Source: Amycolatopsis eburnea (GTDB taxonomy: Bacteria > Actinomycetota > Actinomycetes > Mycobacteriales > Pseudonocardiaceae). Taken from it: 64,000 nucleotides of DNA. The stretch is from assembly GCF_003937945.1 (NCBI RefSeq), contig NZ_RSEC01000061.1, forward strand, positions 434,001 through 498,000. The letters run 5' to 3'. Below are positions 24,155 to 32,088 of the stretch, piece by piece. The position numbers were made by a program, and so were the translations under genes. The notes under the pieces were generated by a model, which had not been told where the DNA came from, did not search any database, and saw only the letters and a list, made by a program, of their open reading frames with translations. The number at the start of each line of letters is the position of its first letter. Position 1 is the stretch's first letter.

Positions 24155-24811
24155 ATGCACGAACCCCAGGCCGGCGCGCTGGCCGCGGTCGCGGCGCTCG
24201 ACGAGCCGACCCGGCGCCGGTTGTACTCCTACGTCGTCCGCCAGCCGGTACCGGTGAGCCGCGACGACGCCGCCGCGGCCCTCAGCCTGCCTCGCGCGAC
24301 CGTCGCGTTCCACCTCGACCGCCTGGTGGACGAGCAGCTGCTGGCGGTCGGCCACGAACGCCGCACCGGCCGCAGCGGCCCGGGCGCCGGGCGGCCGGCG
24401 AAGCTGTACCGGCGGTCCGACCGCCAGGTGAGCGTCTCCCTGCCGGAACGCCAGTACGAACTCGCCGGTCAGCTGCTCGCCACCGCCGTCGAGGAGGCCG
24501 ACGAGACCGGCGACCCGGCCCGCGAAATCCTGACCCGCCGGGCCCGCGAGCGCGGCGCCGAGCTGGCCTCGGGCGCCCCGGACATCCTCGGCACGCTGGA
24601 AGAACACGGCTTCGAACCGCGCGTCGACGGCGATCAGGTGCTGCTGGGCAACTGCCCGTTCCACCAGCTGGCCCGGACGCACCAGCGGCTGGTCTGCGAG
24701 ATGAACCTCGGCCTGGTCGAGGGCATGCTCGACGGCGTCGGCGAGCGAGGTCTGCGCGCGCGGCTGGAGCCCGGGCCGGGGTTGTGCTGCGTGCGCCTCG
24801 GGCCTGCCTAG
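24155..24811 (+). CDS. Helix-turn-helix regulator with C-terminal cysteine domain
   Basis: Regulator of 218 residues. The N-terminal winged helix (about 10-75) reads ALDEPTRRRLYSYVV and then LSLPRATVAFHLDRLVDEQLL. The C-terminal half contains conserved cysteines (NCPF, VCEMN and a terminal CC), an arrangement reminiscent of SufR-like regulators where cysteines bind an iron-sulfur cluster, though ligand binding here is not proven. It is divergent from folE and the oxidoreductase with paired operators between, so it probably represses them. Its end overlaps the convergent TauE gene by 4 bases. Confidence 0.82.
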   Translation: MHEPQAGALAAVAALDEPTRRRLYSYVVRQPVPVSRDDAAAALSLPRATVAFHLDRLVDEQLLAVGHERRTGRSGPGAGRPAKLYRRSDRQVSVSLPERQYELAGQLLATAVEEADETGDPAREILTRRARERGAELASGAPDILGTLEEHGFEPRVDGDQVLLGNCPFHQLARTHQRLVCEMNLGLVEGMLDGVGERGLRARLEPGPGLCCVRLGPA

Positions 24812-25548
24812 CGCGGGAGGAAGGGCAGGACGAAGAGCACCGCGCCGAAGCCGACGAGCGCGGCCGAGGCGACGCGGTGCAGGTGTCGGCCGGGAAGCCG
24901 CCGCGCCAGGCGCGCACCGGCCAGCACACCGGCCGCGGCCAGCACGCCGAGGAGACTCCCGAGTCCGAAGTGGACGGACCCGTGCGCGGCGTACCCGAGC
25001 GTGGCGAACCCGACGAGCGGAAGCTGCACCAGCTGCCCGGCGGCGACGGTGGTCAGCGCGGGGACGCCGAGGGCGAGCAGGACGGGAACGAGGAGCACGG
25101 GCCCGCCGGTCCCGGTGAGCGCCGACCCGAACCCGATGAAGACCCCGACGGCGACGGCGGCAACCGGCGACAGCTCACGACGGCCGGCGGACTCCCGCGG
25201 CCGTCCCCACAGGTTGAACGCACCCGACCCCGCCGTCAGCGTCGCCAGCACCAGCCACAACGCCGTCGCCGGGACCGCGCCGTTCACCAGTGCCCCCACC
25301 GCAGCCGCCGGGGCCGCGCCGAGCGTCAGCCACCCGCCGAAACGCCACGGCATCGCCTGGTGCCGGGCGTACGCTGCCGTGCCCGCGAGACCCGTGAAGA
25401 GGAAGGACCAGCTGCTCGTGCCCGCCGCCGCGTGGATGTCGAGGCCGGTCAGCCACGTGAGCGCCGGGGGCAGCAGGACGCCGCCGATGCCGACGACGCC
25501 GATGCAGATCCCCACCGGGATCGCGAGGAGCAGGACGGCGATGCCCAC
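24808..25548 (-). CDS. TauE/SafE family sulfite exporter-like permease
   Basis: Membrane protein of 246 residues with about seven to eight helices and the duplicated TauE/SafE signature: GVVGIGGVLLPPAL in the first half and GFGSALTGTGGPVLLVPVL in the second. The family moves sulfite, sulfoacetate or related anions out of the cell. No sulfur genes are adjacent, so substrate is open. It ends by overlapping the HTH regulator gene on the other strand. Confidence 0.85.
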   Translation of the reverse strand: MGIAVLLLAIPVGICIGVVGIGGVLLPPALTWLTGLDIHAAAGTSSWSFLFTGLAGTAAYARHQAMPWRFGGWLTLGAAPAAAVGALVNGAVPATALWLVLATLTAGSGAFNLWGRPRESAGRRELSPVAAVAVGVFIGFGSALTGTGGPVLLVPVLLALGVPALTTVAAGQLVQLPLVGFATLGYAAHGSVHFGLGSLLGVLAAAGVLAGARLARRLPGRHLHRVASAALVGFGAVLFVLPFLPR

Positions 25549-25599
25549 CGGCCGACCGTAGCCGTACCCCGGGGGCGGGGCACGGCGGACGGCCGCCGG

Positions 25600-26664
25600 C
25601 TACTTCGCGCCGAGTGCGCCCACGACGGACGTGGTGATCGCGCTCGCGCCGAGCTCGGTGCCCGGCTTGATCCAGGGGTCGTTCGGCTCGGCGCCGGCGA
25701 CCGTGCGCTCGCCGATGAACCCGCCGGTGACGGGGTCGATGATCAGCTGCCGGATCTCGTGCCGGTCGTCGAGGCCGAGCGCGACGCCGGAGCGGCCGTC
25801 GAGGTTCGCCGACGCCGCCAGCACGGTGATGCCCGGGATCTTCGCCAGCGCCCGGTACCACTGCGCGCGCAGCTCGGCCGGCATCAGCCCGGCCCGCAGG
25901 ATCTCGATGCCGAAGTGGAACATCACCGACGGCGTCGAGCCGCGGCCCTTCGTCAGGTCCCGCAGCTTCGCGTACAGCGCGGCCGGGTCGCGCGGCAGCG
26001 CCGCGTAGAACGCCGGGCTGTCCCAGTCGGTGGGGTCACCGCACTTCTTGACGGGCTTGGCCTTCGGGAAGAAGTCACCGCACGCGCCCTGCCACTGGCC
26101 CTGGTCGGTCTTGGTGATCTCCGGCTCGGGTGCCTGCGCCTGCGGCACCGTACCGCCGAGGAACTTCCCGGTGCTCAGGATCTTGCGCGTCTCCTGCCAC
26201 ACGTCCCGCTCGGCGGCCGGGATCCACCGGTCGACCTCCTGCTCCCACAGGTACGTGTACCCGCCGCCGTCCGCGCTCTGGACGCCGCGCCCCACCCACG
26301 TGTGCTCGGCGACGAGGCGGAACTGCCCGGGCCCGACCGGCTGGTCGGCCGCACCGACGCTGAGGTCCGCCGCCCGGTTCAGCACCTGCGCCGCCGACAT
26401 CAGCTTGACGTCGGGCAGCGGGACCGTCGGCGCCGGTGCCGCGTCGGGAACGGGCTCGGCCGGGCGCAGCACGACGACGGCGGTCAGCGCCGCCGCGGCC
26501 GCCGCGACCGGGACGGCGAACCGGCGGATCCGCCGTCGCCGCAAGGGGACGACGGTACCGGCGTCGAGCGCGGCCATGAGCTTCGCGCGGGCGGCGGCGA
26601 GGTCGGCCGGCGCGGTGCGGGCGTCGCGGTGGAGCAGCTCGAGGGTTTCGTCGAGCTCGGTCAT
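25600..26664 (-). CDS. CU044_5270 family membrane-anchored protein (ECF partner)
   Basis: Protein of 354 residues: a cytoplasmic N-terminus (about 1-45) of short helices ending in RRRRIRRF, one transmembrane helix (about 48-65) and a large extracytoplasmic domain. It matches the CU044_5270-type family usually encoded after ECF sigma genes. The outside domain has VLNRAADLSVGAADQPVGPGQF and a late GIEILRAGLMP-like section. The start overlaps the sigma stop (ATGA). A role as anti-sigma or sensor is inferred from position; a ZAS zinc motif is not seen. Confidence 0.78.
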   Translation of the reverse strand: MTELDETLELLHRDARTAPADLAAARAKLMAALDAGTVVPLRRRRIRRFAVPVAAAAAALTAVVVLRPAEPVPDAAPAPTVPLPDVKLMSAAQVLNRAADLSVGAADQPVGPGQFRLVAEHTWVGRGVQSADGGGYTYLWEQEVDRWIPAAERDVWQETRKILSTGKFLGGTVPQAQAPEPEITKTDQGQWQGACGDFFPKAKPVKKCGDPTDWDSPAFYAALPRDPAALYAKLRDLTKGRGSTPSVMFHFGIEILRAGLMPAELRAQWYRALAKIPGITVLAASANLDGRSGVALGLDDRHEIRQLIIDPVTGGFIGERTVAGAEPNDPWIKPGTELGASAITTSVVGALGAK

Positions 26665-27230
26665 AGCGGGTTCTCCTCGGTGGGGACGAGCCGGGCTTGG
26701 AGCCGGTGGCGCACGCGGTGCAGGCGCGAGCGCACCGTGCTCGCGGGCACGCCGAGCGCCTCGGCGACTTCGGCCGGTTCGAGACCGGCCCAGGACGTGA
26801 GCAGCAGGACGTCGCGGTCCTCTTCGGACAGCGCGGCCAGCGCGCCGGCCAGCACGCGCAGGCGGGCCGCCGCGTCGACCCGGCCGGCGACCGCGGTGTC
26901 GTGGTTCTCGGCCGGGCGCTCGACGGCGCCGGCCTTCGCGGTCAGCTGGAACCCGCGGACCTCCTGGCGCACGTGGTTGCGCAGCAGGTTGGTCGCGATG
27001 CCGTAGAGCCAGCCGCGGATCGGCGCCTGCGCCGGGTCGTAGCTGGCCCGTCTGCGCAGCGCGACGACGAACGTCTCGGCCACGAGGTCGTCGGCGGCGT
27101 GCACGCCGACCCGCCCCGCGAGGTATCCGCGCAGGGGCGGGGCGTACTCGTCGAAGAGCCGCGAGAAGACCTCTTTCGGATCTCGCGCGGCGAGGTCGGG
27201 CCGGTCGAGCCGTTCCACGATTCTGGTCAC
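26661..27230 (-). CDS. ECF (sigma-70 family) RNA polymerase sigma factor
   Basis: Sigma factor of about 189 residues. Region 2 is visible in FSRLFDEYAPPLRGYLAGRVG, broken by DDLVAETFVVALRRR and GWLYGIATNLLRNHVR. Region 4 reads LSEEDRDVLLLTSWAGLEPAEVAEALGVPASTVRSRL in parts. GTG 27230 gives the usual ECF length; longer starts up to 27326 exist and none has a convincing Shine-Dalgarno. It is coupled to the CU044_5270-type membrane protein, its probable regulator, and is divergent from a penicillin-binding-like serine hydrolase that could be a target. Confidence 0.85.
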   Translation of the reverse strand: MTRIVERLDRPDLAARDPKEVFSRLFDEYAPPLRGYLAGRVGVHAADDLVAETFVVALRRRASYDPAQAPIRGWLYGIATNLLRNHVRQEVRGFQLTAKAGAVERPAENHDTAVAGRVDAAARLRVLAGALAALSEEDRDVLLLTSWAGLEPAEVAEALGVPASTVRSRLHRVRHRLQARLVPTEENPL

Positions 27231-27334
27231 GCTACTGGTTGTCGCCGCCGCGCTCCGCGTCCCCGCGCGCACGTCCGGATGAGACGCAGGACACATCGGG
27301 CGAACACCGGCGGTGGGTCCGGACAACAGCCCGT

Positions 27335-28186
27335 ATGCACCGGGGAAACGCGATACTGCTGGCCGCGACGTGCGCCGGCGCCGTGGTGGCGATGCTCGGG
27401 GCGGCCGCGGCGGTGCGCCCGCCGGGTCCGGCCGCCGCTCAGCCGCCCGCCTCGCCGTCGCTGTCCACGAGCGTGGCCACGACGGCGACGTCGGCCCCTG
27501 CGCCGCCGCTGCCGGACGAGGCCGCGCTCGCCGCGCTCGTGCCCGGCAGGCTGAGCGTGCTCGTCCACGACCGCGAAACCGGCCAGGACGTCGTCTCCCA
27601 CCGCCCGGACGCCGTCTACCCGTCGGCGTCGCTGGTCAAGCTGCTGATCGCGCTGGAGGCACTGCGGCGCGGCGAGCCGGACGGCGACGTCGTGGGGATG
27701 CTTTCCCGCAGCGACGACGCGGTCGCGAACCGGCTCTGGACGAAGCTGGGCGGCCCGTCGCTCGTCACCCGCTGGGCCGCGCGCGCCGGCCTGACGGCCA
27801 CCCGGCCGCCCGCCGACCCGCTGCACTGGGGCAGCACCCTCGTGACGGCCGCCGACGTCGCGCGGATCTACGCGTACCTCCTCGACGAAGCCCCGGAGGG
27901 CACCCGCCAGGTCGTCCTGGACGCGCTCGGCAACGCCACCCACCGCGGCGCGGACGGCTTCGACCAGTTCTTCGGCATCCCCGCCGCGGTGCCGGGCGGC
28001 TGGGCCGTCAAGCAGGGGTGGTCGTGCTGCGACCCGGGCCGGAACCTGCACACCAGCGGGCTGGTCGGCGCGCGGTACGTCGTCGTCGTGCTCACGGCCC
28101 AGCCCGCCGCGACCGGCTGGGCGGTGGCGACCCAGCGCGTCACGGCGGTGGTGAAAGCGCTCTCCGATCCGCTCGGCTGGTCCTGA
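27335..28186 (+). CDS. Exported serine hydrolase, beta-lactamase/PBP-like
   Basis: Exported protein of 283 residues with a signal/anchor (about 5-35) and a Pro/Ala/Ser-rich linker to residue 70. The SxxK motif is present as SLVK (Ser99, Lys102), followed by a SDD triad in place of SDN and KQG in place of KTG. The length and fold pattern are of class A beta-lactamase-like or small D,D-peptidase proteins. The altered third motif makes classical beta-lactamase action uncertain. It is divergent from the ECF sigma gene, so cell-envelope stress control is plausible. Confidence 0.75.
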   Translation: MHRGNAILLAATCAGAVVAMLGAAAAVRPPGPAAAQPPASPSLSTSVATTATSAPAPPLPDEAALAALVPGRLSVLVHDRETGQDVVSHRPDAVYPSASLVKLLIALEALRRGEPDGDVVGMLSRSDDAVANRLWTKLGGPSLVTRWAARAGLTATRPPADPLHWGSTLVTAADVARIYAYLLDEAPEGTRQVVLDALGNATHRGADGFDQFFGIPAAVPGGWAVKQGWSCCDPGRNLHTSGLVGARYVVVVLTAQPAATGWAVATQRVTAVVKALSDPLGWS

Positions 28187-28269
28187 CGCGGCGCGGGAGG
28201 CCCGGTGCACGCCGATTCGGCGGTACCGTCTCCGGCGTGGGGACACGGCGCGAGGTGGAAGGGGCCAGG

Positions 28270-29307
28270 GTGGTGGACCGGGCGAAGGAGCAGACGAAGG
28301 CGCCGGCACCCGGGCCGCGGCAGCCGAGCCTGGCCGACGTCGCCGGCATGGCCGGGGTCTCGCACATGACCGTCTCGCGCGTGGTCAACGAGAGCGGCCC
28401 GGTGCGCCCCGAAACCCGCGAGCGCGTCCTCGCCGCCGTGCAGAAGCTCGGCTACCGGCCCAACACCGCCGCGCGGACCCTGGTCACCGGCCGGTCCGGC
28501 ACGCTCGGCGTGGTCGCGCTGGAGTCGAACCTGTACGGGCCGGCGAGCACGTTGTACGGCATCGAAAACGCGGCGCGCGAGTCCGGCTACGGCGTCGCGA
28601 TCTGCAGCGTGACCCGCCCCGGCCGGACGTCGATCGGCGACGCCGTGGAAAGCCTGCGCCGCCAGGCGGTCGAGGGCATCGTGGTGATCGCCCCGCACGT
28701 CACGGCCGGCCGCGCGCTGGCGGCCGCCCCGTCGGACATCCCGCTGGTGGCCGTCGGCGGCGGTGAGTCGGCGCCGGTCCCGGTGATCTCGGTCGACCAG
28801 TACGACGGCGCCCGCCGCGCCACCGAGCACCTGCTCGCGCTGGGGCACCGGACGGTCTGGCACCTCGCCGGCCCGGAGGACTGGCTCGAAGCCCGCGACC
28901 GCGAGCGCGGCTGGCGGGAGACCCTGGAGGCGCGCGGCCTGCGCGTCCCGGCGCTCGTGCGCGGGGACTGGAGCCCGCGCTCGGGCTACGAAGCCGGGCG
29001 GGCGCTGGCCGGGAAGCGGGGACTGAAGGCGGTGTTCTCGGCGAACGACCAGATGGCGCTGGGCCTGCTGCGGGCGTTCACCGAAGCCGGGATCCGGGTG
29101 CCGGAGGACGTGCACGTGGCGGGCTTCGACGACGTGCCGGAAGCCGCGTACTTCCCGCCGCCGCTGACGACGGTCCGCCAGGACTTCATCGAGGTGGGGC
29201 GCCGGACGTTCGGCCTCCTGGAGGAGCGCATGGCCGGCGGCGACGCCGGGGCCCGGCACCTGGTGCCCGCGGAGCTGATCGTCCGGGAGAGCACGGGCCC
29301 GCGCTGA
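28270..29307 (+). CDS. LacI family transcriptional regulator (paralogue 1)
   Basis: Repressor-type protein of about 345 residues. The HTH and hinge are at about 20-75 (LADVAGMAGVSHMTVSRVV, GYRPNTAARTLVTG), followed by a periplasmic-binding-protein-like effector domain (about 78-340). The effector domain is extremely similar to those of the proteins at 39788-40831 and 59500-60270, so they are recent paralogues. GTG 28270 follows GGAAGGGG; GTG 28237 is an alternative. No sugar genes are next to it and no matching operator is seen upstream, so its targets may be elsewhere, or the arabinose operators. Confidence 0.87.
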   Translation: MVDRAKEQTKAPAPGPRQPSLADVAGMAGVSHMTVSRVVNESGPVRPETRERVLAAVQKLGYRPNTAARTLVTGRSGTLGVVALESNLYGPASTLYGIENAARESGYGVAICSVTRPGRTSIGDAVESLRRQAVEGIVVIAPHVTAGRALAAAPSDIPLVAVGGGESAPVPVISVDQYDGARRATEHLLALGHRTVWHLAGPEDWLEARDRERGWRETLEARGLRVPALVRGDWSPRSGYEAGRALAGKRGLKAVFSANDQMALGLLRAFTEAGIRVPEDVHVAGFDDVPEAAYFPPPLTTVRQDFIEVGRRTFGLLEERMAGGDAGARHLVPAELIVRESTGPR

Positions 29308-29313
29308 CCTGCG

Positions 29314-30018
29314 CTACGCCGCCCGCCGGATGACGTCGGGGAGCGGGCGCACGAAGAACGTCGCCCGCACTTCACGGCGTTCCTTCCAGAGGTGGTGGAG
29401 CGCGAGCCCGAAGATGATCGAGCCCACGACGTTCGCGACGAAGTGCCACCAGACGCGGTAGGTGGTCAGGCCCGGACCGGCGTCGACGAGCCCGAAGAAC
29501 GTCGAGAGCCCGATCGCGCGCGAGCCGGACGCCACCGACACCGTGAGGACGAGGTGCTCGAGCCCGTGCAGGCCCTGCATCCACACGCCCATCTTCGCCC
29601 AGCGGCGGGCCCGGGTCTTCAACGCCCGCCGCGTGATCACCATGACGCCGGCAAGACCGGCCAGGAAGATGAAGTTGCCGGTGAGGTGCAGCAGCTCCAT
29701 CCCGAACGTCGGCCGGTCCGGCAGCACCCGCTGCAGGCCGTTCGCGAGCCCGGTGCCCCACGGCGTCATCCACGCGGGCGAGTTCGGGTGGCCGAGCCAG
29801 TAGCCGGCCTGGGCGACGTGCTCCTGGACGTGCCCGAGCTGGCCCAGCACCCCGATGCCGATCACGGCGGCCGAGCCGCGGTACACCCATGGCCGCACCG
29901 CGCGGCGGTTCGCGTACGCCAGGACGCCGACCGCGCCCCACATGGCCAGCGCCCAGAGCACGAGGAGGGTCGCTCCCACGACGTCCCAGCCGGGCGTCGA
30001 CGTCATCGGCATGTCCAT
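29314..30018 (-). CDS. Uncharacterised multi-pass membrane protein, His-rich
   Basis: Protein of 234 residues with about six transmembrane helices. Histidines recur at helix ends (GHVQEHVAQ, LLHLTGN, LHGLEHLVLT, WWHFVAN), a pattern seen in haem- or metal-binding membrane proteins, but no known family can be named with certainty. ATG 30018 has a GGGAG site 7 bases upstream. It is convergent with the LacI gene, six bases apart, and monocistronic. Confidence 0.7.
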   Translation of the reverse strand: MDMPMTSTPGWDVVGATLLVLWALAMWGAVGVLAYANRRAVRPWVYRGSAAVIGIGVLGQLGHVQEHVAQAGYWLGHPNSPAWMTPWGTGLANGLQRVLPDRPTFGMELLHLTGNFIFLAGLAGVMVITRRALKTRARRWAKMGVWMQGLHGLEHLVLTVSVASGSRAIGLSTFFGLVDAGPGLTTYRVWWHFVANVVGSIIFGLALHHLWKERREVRATFFVRPLPDVIRRAA

Positions 30019-30118
30019 GGCCGTCTCCCGTCGTCGAGCCCGAGGCTAACGCCGGACCCGGCCGGGAATCGTCTTCCCGTGTGCGCCGGACGAACCGTTG
30101 CAGGGCAACGGTTTTCGC

Positions 30119-30736
30119 TCAATTCAGGACAAGCCGGACGGCGAGCGCGGTGATCACCGCGCTCGACGCCAGCGCCGTCACCAGCCGCCCGCGCGGGCCG
30201 GTGAGGACCCGGCCCAGCAGCGCGCCGCCGCCCGCGAGGAGGGTTTGCCAGCTCGCCGAGGCGGCGAACGCGGCGAGCACGAACACCCCCTGGTCGAGGA
30301 CCGGCACCGGAGCTCCCGCGCGGCCGCCGACCACCAAGGCGGCGAAGTAGACGATGGTCGCGGGGTTGACGAGCGTGATGCCGAGCAGGCCGGCGTACGC
30401 GCGGCCGGGCGCGAGCGGTGTCACGGGCCGTTCGGTGGCGTCCCGGTGCGACCGCAGGGCCACGACGGCCCCGCGGGCCGCCAGTACGAGGAGGATCCCC
30501 GCCGAGACCAGCCGCAGCGGCCCGGCCACCGGCGTGATCACGCTCGCGATCGCGGCCCCGCCGAGCACCGCCACCAGCGCGTACACCCCGTCGGCCGTGG
30601 CGACGCCGAGTGCGGCCGCGATGCCGGTGCGGAGCGAGGTGCGGGCGGTGAGGGCGACCAGGTAGGTGCCGACGGCGCCGACCGGGATCGCGATGCCGTA
30701 GCCGGCCACCAGGCCGGCGAGCAGCGCGGCGGTCAC
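30119..30736 (-). CDS. LysE family amino-acid exporter
   Basis: Membrane protein of 205 residues, six-helix pattern. The N-terminus GYGIAIPVGAVGTYLV and the middle GLLGITLVNPATIVYFAAL match the LysE/RhtB family of amino-acid and small-metabolite exporters. GTG 30736 is the best in-frame start for the family; the open frame continues far upstream only by chance. No divergent LysG-type regulator is present. Confidence 0.83.
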   Translation of the reverse strand: MTAALLAGLVAGYGIAIPVGAVGTYLVALTARTSLRTGIAAALGVATADGVYALVAVLGGAAIASVITPVAGPLRLVSAGILLVLAARGAVVALRSHRDATERPVTPLAPGRAYAGLLGITLVNPATIVYFAALVVGGRAGAPVPVLDQGVFVLAAFAASASWQTLLAGGGALLGRVLTGPRGRLVTALASSAVITALAVRLVLN

Positions 30737-30943
30737 AGCGCGGGCGGGATCGGCCTCCGGGGACGGCGCTGCTGCCGGACCGGCGCGGTGGTCGCGGCGG
30801 TCGGCGGGAGCGGCGTGCGGCAGGAAGTCATGCGCAGATGGTGTAGCCGCGGCGCCGGCCGGGCAACCGGTTTTCCAGCCGGTGCGCGGCGGGCGGCTGT
30901 GCTTGAATCGGGCGGGACGTCGAGGCGAGAGAGGGCTTTCACG

Positions 30944-31738
30944 ATGCGGGTGGACCTGAGCGGGAAGACGGCACTGGTCACCGGGTCCACCCAGGGCATC
31001 GGCTCGGCGATCGCGGTGGGTCTCGCGGCCGCGGGCGCCCGCGTCGCGATCAACGGCCGGAGCGAAACGGGCGTGCAGAAGGCGATCGCGCGGCTGCGCG
31101 AAGACCTGCCGGACGCGGACTTCCTCCCGGCACCCGGCGACGTCTCGGAAGAGGCGGGTGCCGCGCAGGTCGTCGAGGAGGTGCCGGACGCCGACATCCT
31201 GGTCAACAACCTCGGCATCTTCGGCGCCCAGGAGCCGCTGGACATCACCGACGCCGACTGGCGCCGCTACTTCGAGGTCAACGTCCTGGCCGCGGTGCGG
31301 CTCACCCGCGCCTACCTGCCGGGGATGACCGAACGCGGCTGGGGCCGGATCCAGTACATCGCCAGCGATTCCGCCATCGTGATCCCGGCCGAGATGATCC
31401 ACTATGGAGTGTCGAAGACGGCGTTGCTCGGTGTCTCCCGCGGGTTCGCCAAGCACGCGGCGGGCACCGGCGTCACGGTCAACGCGGTGATCGCCGGGCC
31501 GACGCACACCGGCGGCGTCGAGGACTTCGTGTACCAGCTGGTGGGCAAGGACGTCCCGTGGGACGAGGCGCAGCGCCAGTTTATGAAGCAGTACCGGCCG
31601 CAGTCGTTGCTGCAGCGGCTGATCGAGCCCGAGGAGATCGCGCACCTGGTGGTGTACCTGAGTTCCCCGTTCGCCTCGGCCACGACCGGGGCGGCCGTGC
31701 GGGTCGACGGCGGGTACGTCGACGCCATCGTGCCCTGA
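30944..31738 (+). CDS. SDR family NAD(P)-dependent oxidoreductase
   Basis: Short-chain dehydrogenase of 264 residues. The cofactor loop is TGSTQGIG (about 14-21), followed by LVNNLGIFG, the catalytic Ser in IASDSA and the YxxxK site as YGVSK. The C-terminal VRVDGGYVD is typical. Residues around 190-215 form an inserted substrate lid. ATG 30944 is used. It stands alone between the LysE gene and a terminator, so the substrate is unknown. Confidence 0.9.
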   Translation: MRVDLSGKTALVTGSTQGIGSAIAVGLAAAGARVAINGRSETGVQKAIARLREDLPDADFLPAPGDVSEEAGAAQVVEEVPDADILVNNLGIFGAQEPLDITDADWRRYFEVNVLAAVRLTRAYLPGMTERGWGRIQYIASDSAIVIPAEMIHYGVSKTALLGVSRGFAKHAAGTGVTVNAVIAGPTHTGGVEDFVYQLVGKDVPWDEAQRQFMKQYRPQSLLQRLIEPEEIAHLVVYLSSPFASATTGAAVRVDGGYVDAIVP

Positions 31739-31740
31739 GG

Positions 31741-31785
31741 CCCGTTCCCGCCCAGGAGCACGGGGGAACCCCGGGAGGGAACGGG
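31741..31785 (+). terminator. Terminator-like inverted repeat after SDR gene
   Basis: CCCGTTCCC (31741-31749) pairs with GGGAACGGG (31777-31785), loop 27 bases, directly after the stop. Confidence 0.5.
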
Positions 31786-31945
31786 GGTTGGGGGGGCCGG
31801 GGGTTTCACCCGCGCCGGCACTCCCTACAACGAGCCGCGGCGGCCGGTGTTCCCGCCGGCGGGGGTGACGTGCGTCGCCCGGGGTACCCCGCGCAGGGGT
31901 CGCCCGGACGAGCGCGCCGGCTGTCGTGATCGGCGCGCGTGGTTC

Positions 31946-32083
31946 ATGATCGACTCCATGGACCACATCGAGACACCGGCGAAACCCGCCCGCGGCCTGC
32001 ACCGGGTGCTCCTCGCGGCGGTGGCGGGCGCGTTGATCGCCGCCGCCGCGTGGGTGGCCCTCTGGCTGGCCATGCACCTTTAG
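31946..32083 (+). CDS. Small single-pass membrane protein (hypothetical)
   Basis: Predicted 45-residue protein (41 if ATG 31958 is used): a charged N-terminus MDHIETPAKPARGLHR followed by one hydrophobic helix to the end (VLLAAVAGALIAAAAWVALW). No Shine-Dalgarno is strong. Small membrane proteins of this form are common in actinomycetes but it may be spurious. It ends 6 bases before the convergent CBM2 gene. Confidence 0.4.
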   Translation: MIDSMDHIETPAKPARGLHRVLLAAVAGALIAAAAWVALWLAMHL

Positions 32084-32088
32084 GGGGA

